NCBI GenBank assembly: GCA_963169105.1
Contig: OY720634.1
Location: 154,821,584-154,885,583 of the forward strand
Direction: 5' to 3'
DNA length: 64,000 nt
Source of the DNA: Ceriagrion tenellum
Taxonomy: Eukaryota > Arthropoda > Insecta > Odonata > Coenagrionidae
A model generated the notes under the pieces. The model made no database searches. It saw only the letters and a list, made by a program, of their open reading frames with translations, and was not told the origin of the DNA. Positions within the stretch are counted from its first letter, which is position 1. The number at the start of each line of letters is the position of its first letter. Positions 25,375-35,440 of this stretch are shown in pieces. The translations under genes and the position numbers were made by a program.

Positions 25375-25692
25375 AAAATCTACTATTTTTCTCTAAGATT
25401 GAGCCTGCACATAAATAACTTTTTACCTATTAATATGCTTATATAAACATTGCAAGAGAAGTTACCATTGTTTTGCATTTTAAGTTCGTTTTGTTTTTAG
25501 TAAAGCCTCCATTAAAATAGTTATGACCCCTTGTTATGTGTTTCGTGTTTCTCGCTGCATGGATGCCTGAGTCTTCCAACCCCGAAGAGCCAAGTCAGCT
25601 AAAGAGGCCCGCAAGCGGACGCAAAATACGGTCGACCCTCGCCAGACACTCATGCTCCCCTGTGCACGGATTATGTCGACAACAAACCCTTA

Positions 25693-26445
25693 AGGCCTGT
25701 ACACACGGCGCCTTAGGTTGTGTGGTCTGTGGCGCATATCCTGGCGCCAGATCCGGTATGATTGGACGGCGACATTTATGGTAGCAATATCTTTCGCTTC
25801 TGTGTACACACGGTGTCACGAGACGGCGTTGAAACAATTGAACGTAAGTATACGTTCGAAAATGAAATGAAATCACACATGACTCACGGAGAGTATATTT
25901 AAATAATTCATCAAAAACATAAAATCATATCCAAAATCTACTACTCTGCTCCTTTCTAAATATACTTCACCAATGTCGTAAACCCAATACGGTAGCTAAA
26001 AGTTTTCTAAACAAAATCACACACTTCTAGTTCTAGTGATCCGACACGACTGCTTGCTGTTTATAGTTGCACTTTCACGACTGGTTTCGATATTGGTTAC
26101 TCTTTCGAGAGAACCCGCCAAATTATAAGTATAGTTAGACAAATTACAAAGCATATTTAGACATATACTTACTCTCTGGCTGTAAATAATTTGTTCAGGT
26201 GGATGAAAATCGCTGGTATTTTGCTTTCTCTGGCGGCTGTTTACTTTTTCAAGTGGTGGTTGCTATGGATGTAGGTGGCGATATGGCAGGGAAAATGGCA
26301 CACGCTCTATCGCTGGCAACTTGCTTGCGATTGCCTAGCATTCCAACAGATGTCTTGCGATATGGGCGTACACACGGCGACATCTGTCGCCGACAGTATC
26401 GTACGCAATGCCCGGCAACAGAAATCTCTTCGTGTGTACAGGCCT
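25693..26445. mobile_element. Harbinger-like MITE in Tigger 3' region
   Basis: A 753 bp segment with terminal repeats AGGCCTGTACACACG / CGTGTGTACAGGCCT and a 3 bp TTA duplication (25690-25692, 26446-26448). TTA duplications are typical of PIF/Harbinger elements. GTACACACGG recurs near both ends and internally (about 25804 and 26366), like subterminal transposase-binding repeats. The open frames inside overlap on both strands and show no domain. Confidence 0.83.
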
Positions 26446-27120
26446 TTAGAGAACGCTCGGCGCCGGCCAGAGGCGGCACACTCGCCTTAGGAAGGCGTTT
26501 CATTGTTTGCTTTGTTTGAAGATGACCGACTTACACTCAAACGATCATGCCGGTCGGGACACCTCCGAAATACTGAATTTTTGAACAACATTTTTTATTG
26601 ACGAAAGCAATGCGCGCGTAAATTATTTATGGAAAGGTTTCCGCTGAAGTAATTGCGATGCTTGGATGATTGCGTGGAACCAAAAGAAAGTTGCCTCATT
26701 GCCAAAGTTAAGTACTTTATAATCCAAGTTATCTTTCCATTGCCTCAAATTGCGATGAAATATGAAGTCGCTGAAATTGACTCGTAGGTGGGCGACCCCG
26801 TCATCGCTGCGGCGATGTGCGAATTTAATGTTAATTTAAATTATTGGTTAAATAATATTTTAAATAACTTTAATCCAGGATATTTTGTATGAATTTGCTC
26901 TGTCACGTACACTGAATGGATTGGCACTGATGCTCTTTAAACCGATTCCTCGTCCGGAAATAATGCCGATTCAACATACGATGGAATTCGCTTTACGATC
27001 GGTCCTCCGAAACGGATTAATATTGTAAAGCGGGGGTCTATTTTATATCACCTTGATACGAGGTTGATTAAAATTATTGGTGATGCCAATAATTTTAATT
27101 TCACTGTCTGACTCGATTAA

Positions 27121-27672
27121 GGTAGTTCGAGCGAAAAACCATTTTACTTAGAAATCAATGAATTTTATCTCATTTTAAAGAAAAATATCTCACCTATCTG
27201 GCGACACCAAAAATTTAACCCCTTACCACATTACTTTCGGAGTTATTTGCCAAAAAATACCAGCCCTTTTACATGGAAAACGGTACGTGTATGCACTCCA
27301 GAGAGAGTTATTTACAAAATGAGGAATTTATAACACTTAGATGTCGTAAAAAACTAACAGCGTATAGTTTGTATGTTCTCTCAACTATATTTGAAAATTA
27401 ATCATATTTTCACTGCAGTATGTTCTTGGGTATCACAAAAAACCTTCCGTTTTGAAGGAGTTTCAAACGCACCGCGCAAAAAAATGAGTCAGGTTAAAGA
27501 CTTATTTAGATATTTTCATTTAATTACATACAATTTCTGTCATATAAAACTATATTATTGAACCATTAATAATGCAATATTCAATTGACGTGTCCTACAG
27601 CTGGTGAAATTAAAACATATAATTCGAATATGGTCTCAATTATGATGAGGGAACTATCTCGCTCGGATTACC
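27121..27672 (-). mobile_element. TTAA-target MITE, copy 4
   Basis: A 552 bp copy with TTAA at 27117-27120 and 27673-27676, inserted in the inner left arm of the inverted repeat. The right arm has the uninterrupted site (CTTAATTGATTCAGACAG, near 28420-28440), with one TTAA. That shows directly that the element duplicates exactly TTAA. Confidence 0.93.
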
Positions 27673-27771
27673 TTAAGTGGTAAGTCGAGGCTTCTATGAG
27701 GCATAAAAATGAGACCTAGGGGCCCTCAAGTATTACGTAGGACGTTTTTGGGGGTGGGAGATTGGGATTGG

Positions 27772-28332
27772 CTCAATTTGTCTAATGTAAGGGGGGGAGG
27801 GGCAGGGCTACACCAATGATCCTTTTCTGTCACCTGACTAGCCTGCTACATAACTAGCGGAGTCAATGTAGGTAAAAAAATGCATAATTTCGGAATAATT
27901 AGAAGAAGCTTGTATAGATTGAAAACAGTTTTATTTAGTTTATAGATATCCTAAGGTAAAAAGTTCCAATATTAGATTTTGCCGCTAAATGTCTATTAAT
28001 TGTTTCAACAATGGAATCTCTTTTTTATAAATAAACTTAAAAATCTCAGCAAAGAGTAATTTTTTCCCTAAATTTGTCGAGTACGTTTTTGAGTTTGCTT
28101 AACCCGTATCCGATGTAATATATTCTAAATTCAAAATGGCGGAACCAATATGGTGAATTTTTTAGACTAATCTCCTTACAATGTATACTTAATACACCAT
28201 TATCGAGCGGATACTCAATGTAACTGCTAAATTTCATTCGGAAAAGAAACAATGTTTCAAGATGGACAAAAGTCTTACGTAAATTGGTTCCAGACCCCCT
28301 GAGTCCCCCCTGCATATGACAATGTAAGACGA
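27772..28332. other. unique core of the inverted-repeat unit
   Basis: AT-rich sequence between the two arms. A minus-strand frame (28405-28046, 119 codons) spans the core and part of the arm; it has no recognisable domain and may be chance. Confidence 0.4.
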
Positions 28333-29670
28333 TCCCAATCTCCCACCCCCAAAAACGTGTTACGTAATACTTGAATGGCCCCTTGATCCCTTTTGTATGC
28401 CTCAAAGAAGCCTCGACTTACCACTTAATTGATTCAGACAGTGAAATTAAAATCATTGGCAGCACCAATAGTTTTAATTTCACTCTGCCACCTAACATTA
28501 CGTTAGTAATATTGCACCGCCCATGTATATCCCATATTAGATAAAATGAAAATTATTTCAAGTGTGAACAGAGAATAAAAACTACAAAATCCATCCATCA
28601 TGAAGGTCCTAGTTCTTCAAAAATATTATAAGAGTAGTTTTTTCCCCCAATAAAAGGAAAATCATTTTAACCTATGATTACGGTCGCCAGGGCGTTACCA
28701 CCCGGAAAGTTTTTACAATGCCATAATTTATTTTGTCCTCATTATCAAATCAATAGCTCAAGTAGCCGAATTTTATGCCATAATTAGTTTATTGAACATA
28801 ATATGAGGTTTATTTGAATCTTTTCTGCTAGGAAAAAAGACATTTATTTATATCGAGATTACTGGCACCCACTGACCATAACGGCGCAAAAAATTTCGAC
28901 CCTCTTTTACCCGTGGCCTCAAGGCCCCCTCGCGGAGTTCAAACGCAGAAAATACATCGCCACATGTTATGGCTCTTGCTGGGAGATAAGGGGATCTTTG
29001 GTACCTAAGATTTTCTCGGCATGAAAACAGAGTATGCACCAGGAACATCATACTTGAAATAGGCGATCGCTCTGAAGGTTCCCTCGTTGCCAGTAATCTT
29101 TTTGGTAGTGTATGCAAGAAGAGTAAAATGGACGGGAGAAACTTATATGGAATATTTAATTCAGGTCAAAAATAAGTATTTTGAACTCCATTCCAAGTTT
29201 TCCTATCCGAAAAATTAATAGTAATTGCCACTGCAATATTCCTTACTTCAAAATCACATGCGAGAAAATTTATCAGGGACTTTTCAGATTTTGTTATGGC
29301 ATAAATAATTATTCGAGATTTTATTTTTCATCATCGATGATTTTCTTCAAAAATATTTAATACGACCAAATAATAGTCTACATCAATCTTTCCTTAGACA
29401 TTTCATATTACTTGAGATGTGAAATAGTTATTATCCTCATAAAAAGATGCAAATCCATCTTTCCTTAAAATCTCTTGCGTTTGGCGATATTATTTTGTTT
29501 TATGACCACCCGTTCCTCCGTTGCCACATACTTGTAATCCGATGATCAAATCTTGCCGTTTTGTAGCCATTATCGTGGGAGTCAGCGGCATAATAGCGTT
29601 CTAGCGAGCTGAAGTGTGATGGCGGGTTGTCACCGTAGACGACACGACTCCTCGCAAGGTATGAATGGCC

Positions 29671-32497
29671 ATAACACTCATACCAAATGCACTTAGTAAA
29701 TAATCTCACTCTGCATATCCACATATCTTATCGGAGGAAAACAATAACCAATCATCTAAGTATGCGACACTTTGACATTTGAATTTAATGTTAACCTTGT
29801 TGCTTAGCAATAGCTTCTAAAACTTTTCCTCTCTGGATCAACTTTTCTAAAAGACTTTTAAATCTAATGCTAATAGTATCAATCAAGTGGAGGAAGATTT
29901 TAATTCGTCAGCAATTAATAAAATGTCCGATAAACTATAATATTTGCAAGTGATTGGATCAAATCGGTGGCTTTTCAAAATTTTAAAAGACCCTAAGACT
30001 TGAACTACGACTTTGTCTACAAATTGGAAACTTCAACAACGATAAAGTTTTCAGTTCCCCAAAATGAATATAAATTGTCCCTGTTTATCAATTAGTTGAT
30101 CTAGTAAACAGGGTCATTTGTTGAGTGCCAGTGTGGGCTTTTTTTTAAAATCATCGGATACATTTACCGTTATAAATTTAGCAACGTACGCTCAACATAC
30201 TATCCCTCTTTGTCTCTCACCAAAAGTGGGCGAATCAGAGCAAGACCACTCGGCCTAAGCCTTTCAAGGCAACAGATGGAAGGAATGTTTGAATTCGGGA
30301 GAATATACCCTTGGAATACCAATTCCAAACTATCCATGGCTTTTTTCTAGGTATTTCTCGGGGAATCGCTGTATTTACCCTGGCCCCCGTGCTTTTATAA
30401 TCAATCAATCAATTAATCAGTCATTTATTTGTCCAGCGATTTGTTTCCACACACAAATATAGGACACGTAAAAACAATATTGATACATTTTATGATTGTT
30501 GCATAAATTCGTCAACTTATTAGATAATATTTCTTTTTAAATATTGACATACTTTGTATTTGAATACATTTATCGATTCTTATTTTTCATTTCAATACCA
30601 AATAAGAATACTGCCATCCTCCAATAATGGCCTATCCCTTGTAACTGATCAGAACAGGTCGTTTCACTTCTTATTGTCAGACTAGAATACCTATAGTCCC
30701 ACATTCGTGATATCCGATTAGCGGTACCGGGTAATCGCCAATATACCGACTCGTGGTAACATTCCGCATTAATTTTATTTCAGCTGGAAATAATATTAAT
30801 TAAGATGAAACCCTCGCATTTCGACCCACCCACGATCGAATACCCGTCAGAGCGAAAGGCGTGTATGGAGATAAGAGAAGACGAGCACAAGAAATGATAG
30901 GGAAGGGAAAACTCTCAAGTATAATATCAGACACTGCTAAAAATAAGCAAGTGAATAACTGCGCAACGCCCTGACCGTTTATTTCTCTCGATGCACTGAT
31001 CGGATGACCTCAGCAAAAACCTTAAAAAGATAATACACTCAATTTATTTCGAAGGGAGGAGGTAGGGGGCTCCTTACTCTCGCGGTATCTCTTTGCCGGC
31101 CTCCTCACCCGCGATATCCGCCACCTTCGCGGGTTCTCCTTCTTGAGAGAAATCGAACGCATTTTTTTTCATTCCTCTCTGATCCGTACAATTCCTTCCC
31201 CCAAACGATCGGCAACATTAATCACGTCCGCGGAGGCTTCTCGAGGAACTTGCTCATTAGATAATGACCTCTCGTAACCCCATTCCCCAGACCACCCGTT
31301 CCTTATACTTCCGTGGGAGACTAGCGATATTAATAAAATCCAAATGAAATTTTCCACCTCCCCTTCCTGCCGCTTATACCCTTCAACCCGGTCCTGGGCG
31401 GCGTCATGCGCGGTAACCACGCCCTCAAGGATATTACACCCTCGGTGGACCCAGAAACTAATTCCTGCCTACCCGCAAGCTAGATATCGATCTTGTTTAC
31501 CTTTCAATTTTAAAAGAACTGCCAATTGCTACTCTCCCACTCTCTCTTGCTTTCCACCCGCTTCTTTCTTTTTCCCTCGGTATTTTTTACCCGTATTCTA
31601 CCCCGTTGTATTTTTTACCCATTTAATTTTTCGTTTTCAACGGGTCATGACCCCTGAATGCCTCTCTCTCCTTCAGCTCTACGCATCTTGGCCACAGGTT
31701 TTCATCGTTCATTGGGAGTCCATGGAGTAGCAAGCAACCAGCCGGCAAGCTTGACGAGGAAACTTCCTTTGTTTCCTGATGTGGCGGTAGGTTAAGAATC
31801 AGCACCTTACCGGAAAATGATCATTTTGGACAAGTTCGAGCCTTCGTTCCACACCTCCGTGAGCCTTCGTGGAAATATAAAATATATAATCCTATTAAAA
31901 CAGCTGTCCAACTGTACTCTCTCGTAGCTGCTCTTCGCGCCTTCAACGCCGGCTCCTTTTTCGTCATTGAGCACCTGTGGTCGTCCCTCAGTGTTGTTGG
32001 GACGGCGATTGATCGGCTACATTTTTTATTGACTCTCGCCGCGACCAGAGATCACCAGTTGCCAGTCAGCCAGTAGCGGTGCAGCAAGAAACGCCGTCGA
32101 TCGCTACGGACCGCCACTGGAGTGGTTCGGATCATTTTTAGTACCGGGGGACCGAGCTTTGCTCGGTAGACAGCATGTATCCTTTGCCTTTGAAAAATAT
32201 GGGCATCTATATTGTGCAATTTGATTTTTTAAATAGTTTATCATAAATTTACACAATCTCATTAATTATCGTCGACATAGGGTTACTCAAAAACAAAAAA
32301 ATTTAGAATTGTGAATGATTGCTAAAATAATGGTCGCGTCAATTCAGAGATCTTCCACGGAGCATTTGAAGAAGCAAAATAAACAATTAAATAAAGAAGG
32401 CGTGGCGGCGGAGCCAAACAGATGTACTAGAAGTCTCTGTCCATGCGCTTCTTATGCAAAGTTGGGCTCTCATTTCTGCATCAAACAGATTTCATAA
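29671..32497. other. no gene recognised
   Basis: AT-rich DNA with a GC- and CT-richer part at 31050-31740. The largest frame (31344-31730, 128 codons) is Ser/Pro/Phe-rich with no domain, and is probably compositional. Near 32150 a GACCGAGCTTTGCTCGGT hairpin resembles the CCGAGC...TTGG motif found twice in the tandem repeat just downstream. Confidence 0.5.
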
Positions 32498-34015
32498 TGG
32501 AACCCATCCCTACTGATATCTCGTACTGCTAAACCGTAAAATGCCAACATTCGGGTAGATCGGATATGCCCTTTCGATAAAATAATTAGATAGCACATGC
32601 GTATATACAAATACTGCTCGCTTTACAATTTACGAGAAAAAAACCCCACGTCAGTATGACTCTTTCGTGCAAAACGCTTGTTTCATTATCAGAGCTGTTC
32701 ATATTACAGCCCGTGGTCGTAATATTTTTGCTGTGATAATAGCTTCGTATCGATAATGATACCGAGAATGTTCATCGCCAATGAGTCCCTACGTGATTTC
32801 TAAGCCTATTGAGCGATTATACGAGAATTATACTTGGCTTAGTGGATTCCTTATACCCTTAAGTATCCACTCTCTGGAGAATTGGTTCGGTAGTTTTTGA
32901 GGAAAGGTTTCATACTCATACTCATATCAAGAGATCATATGATTTAATGTGATCCCATTCATCCAACTTTCCTTAAACTTGTAGAAGATATTGGAGGGAG
33001 TCGAGGGCCTGCAACTAGCGTTGCCAAAAGAGGCGTATGGAAAATAGCTTGCAGGTGCGTGAAATTTGGGAGTAATGGAAGTGTGAATTTTAATTACTTT
33101 ATTGGAAATATTTTTGATGTCTCGGAAGGTTTATATTATGACTTAAGGAACCGAGCATAGCTTGGCTGTAGCAGTCAATTCAACGGTTCCTCGCTTGGTT
33201 TTTCTTGTTACTGAACAATTGAAGCGGTTTGAATTGTCTCCTCTAAGCATGCAAGTCCTCCAGATTTTTTGGGTAATGGAACTTATCACTAATGATATCT
33301 GATACCGCTAAACCATAAAATGCCAGCATTGGGATGGATCGGATTTCCAGTTTTGATAAAATAATTACATAGCATATATACAAATACAGCTCGCTTTATA
33401 TTGTACGAGAAATACCCCACGTCAGTACGGCACTTTCGTGCTAAATGCTGGTTACATTATCAGAGCTGTTCACATCACAGCCCGTAGGAATAATATTCAT
33501 GCTGTGATAACAGCTTCGTATCCATAATAATACCGATAATGTTCATCGCCATGGAATCTCTACGTAATTTCTAAGTTAACGGAGTGATTTTACGAGAATA
33601 AAACTGGTCCCAATGGATTCCTTATACCCTAAAGTATCCACTCTCAGGAGAATAGGTTCGGTAGTTTCCGAGGAAAGGTTTCATACCCATACGCCCATGT
33701 CAAGAGATCATATCATAAAGTGTAATCCTATTCATTCAACATTTCTTAAACTTGTCGAAGATATTGGAGGGAGTCGAGGGCCTGCAGGTAGCATTGCCAA
33801 AAGAGGCGTATAGAAAATAGCTCGTAGGTGCGTGAAATTTGGGAGTATTGGAAGAGTGAATTATAATTACTTTATTTGAAATATTTTTGATTTATCGGAA
33901 GATTTATGTTATGACTTAAGAATCCGAGCTTCGACTGGCTGTAGCAGTCAATTCAACGGTTCCTCGCTTGGTTTTTCTTGTTACTGCACAATTGAAGCGG
34001 TTTCCATTACTATCT
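32498..34015 (+). repeat. tandem duplication, unit about 775 bp
   Basis: Two direct copies (about 32498-33275 and 33276-34015) match over their full length with scattered differences. Shared landmarks: ATGCCAACATTCGG / ATGCCAGCATTGGG, CAGAGCTGTTCA, GATATTGGAGGGAGTCGAGG, and TTCAACGGTTCCTCGCTTGG. No coding signal. Offsets of landmarks are 774-778 bp throughout, showing few indels. Unit identity is unknown. Confidence 0.88.
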
Positions 34016-34436
34016 AATTTGCATTTTCAAACGACTCAAATGACTCCAAAGTTGCTCATTAGAAATACTCATTAATATGGAAGTGGGATATTGGTTGGTT
34101 TTATAAGTGTGGGTGGAAATTTAGAGCAATTTTTATCCGTTTTTTCACAACGATTTTGAATGCAAAATATGGGACTAATAGCTATTTTGTGACAACTGCA
34201 GCATATTTCGCATGGTCTACATGTGCTGTTATAAATTTCTATCAAAATATAGAACATAGTTTTCAACATGGAACATTGGCCTAAGAGATTACACCACACT
34301 TTCTTCGAATCAACTTTTGTATATCCTTAGTGTTTGTGTCAATCAACAATAAAACAATCAAGGCACATGTGTGAAGAATAAATGTAAAGAAAAGATGTGG
34401 AAAAATGAGTTTATAGTGTAAACATTCTTTCAGTAC
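34016..34436. other. no gene recognised
   Basis: AT-rich; a 75-codon minus-strand frame (34299-34072) is Cys-rich but has no motif I can assign. It could be decayed Helitron sequence given its neighbour. Confidence 0.3.
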
Positions 34437-34920
34437 TTATTTCCAAAGAATATTTATTGTGTGACGAGGATTTTCTTTCGATGAAAGAATTTTTTGATAG
34501 TTCTGTCTATTTAACTCTGGAAAAGCTACGTGTAGCATTAAATGCATAAAAACAGAATTTTGCAAATCCACGCCTATACAATAAAATGTGATTTGAGATT
34601 TGTGTATTATTATGGCAAAGGCAGACTTTACAGTAAACTGTTGTCTTTGAATTGAACATCCAAGTTGGACTTTAATGTAATGCAAAGTGATTATTGAAGT
34701 GTGCACTTCGTCTCCTGTTTGTTCACCGGCAATAAGTTTTGCTTTTTTATGTTGTTGCATAAATCAGTTAATATTAGTCTCGAGCCTTCGAAAACATCTC
34801 ATTCGTATGCTTTTTTCGAATCCGCATTCGTCTAATGAAAACTTAGATTGGAGTCTTATAAGCTGTGGAAGTTCTCAAGGCTGGAGAGAGTTTAATGAGG
34901 GGAGAGGGCAATAAATTTTT
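34437..34920 (-). pseudogene. Helitron helicase C-terminal fragment
   Basis: The minus-strand frame 34760-34437 (107 codons) has KAKLIAGEQTGDEVHTSII, then QFTVKSAFAIIIHKSQITF, GVDLQNSVFMHLMLHVAF and NILWK. These align with the end of Pif1-type helicases of Helitron rolling-circle elements (A.I.TG.HKGDEVFIPRI, RRQFPVKLAFAMTINKSQGQTF, GI.L..PVFSHGQLYVALSR, N.VY). In the INKSQGQT motif the second Gln/Gly pair is lost, and the ALSR motif is altered to AFPE, so the helicase is dead. Decayed codons extend upstream to about 34900. No Rep domain or Helitron end (CTRR hairpin) was found close by. Confidence 0.82.
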
Positions 34921-35212
34921 TAAGTGCTGGGCATGGTGGTCTTGGAAATGAGTCAACTTTAGGGAGCAGTTTTATTGGGCGGTGACTGCTGATAAAGAAG
35001 TATATTAAGGGATGATGGGATTCAGAATTTCATGGAAATTAAGAGGATACTTGGGAAAGAGGAGAATAGCACCTAATATGTAAGTAAATATGGGCCAGAT
35101 GGGGTGACTACAGGTTGTTCATATCCTGAATGAAACTGAATGAAAAAAAACTGTGTGGCTACAGAAATAGTTGATTATGGCTGTAAAACAGTAGGTATTG
35201 GTGATTTTAATT

Positions 35213-35440
35213 CATAGGTCTTTCAATCCTAAGACTGGTTGACTTCAGCTCTCCTTACTTCCCTATCTAATGCTATTTTGTTTACTTTCTGGTAGATCTA
35301 GCTTTGAACTACTTCTCTCTTTACTTGTCCCATGCATTAATCCCATGATCATTCTTTGGGAACTGTCCTCCCTATTTTTCTTTCAATTACGTTCTTCCCA
35401 AACCCAATGTATCCCTTATTTTATACATACATACCAATCA
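35213..35440 (-). pseudogene. short LINE 3' remnant
   Basis: The plus strand reads AATCCTAAGACTGGTTGACT then CAGCTCTCC, close to a 3'-end sequence widespread in insect LINE copies (AGACTGGTTTGATGCAGCTC). The remainder is too decayed for a domain call. It may be a separate element just beyond the 3' end of LINE family D. Confidence 0.4.

Larger units (their letters stand above)
22708..27043 (+). mobile_element. Tigger/pogo-type DNA transposon, 4.3 kb, decayed
   Basis: It starts CAGTAGACCCCGCTTAGCGA after a TA (22706-22707) and ends with AAAGCGGGGGTCTATTT before TA (27044-27045). The terminal CTG of the right end has mutated to TTT. CAGTAGACCC(C)GCTTTACGAT is the characteristic terminal inverted repeat of Tigger-like elements, which duplicate TA. 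Inside are the transposase remnant (23525-25374), a SINE fragment and a Harbinger-like MITE. A deletion derivative is at 56863-57197. Confidence 0.92.
21125..29670. mobile_element. large inverted-repeat unit, interrupted by nested elements
   Basis: The sequence 21125-22707 plus 27044-27771 (left arm) is repeated inverted at 28333-29670 (right arm). The outer ends share GCGAGGAGTCGTGTCGTCTA, and the inner ends share GGGGGTGGGAGATTGGGAT. The core (27772-28332) is unique and AT-rich. Without its insertions the left arm is about 1.4 kb, matching the right arm's 1.34 kb. A third arm lies at 39265-40590. I see no transposase in the core. It could be a foldback-type DNA element with very long inverted ends, or two copies of one element lying head to head by chance. 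The left arm holds four insertions (21909, 22261, 22708, 27121); the corresponding sites in the right arm are empty where they can be aligned. Confidence 0.72.

Noticed and set aside
32041..32170. Possible exon (GC-balanced sequence) near 32.0 kb
   Set aside because: No splice signals or homology that I could recognise, and the frames are short.
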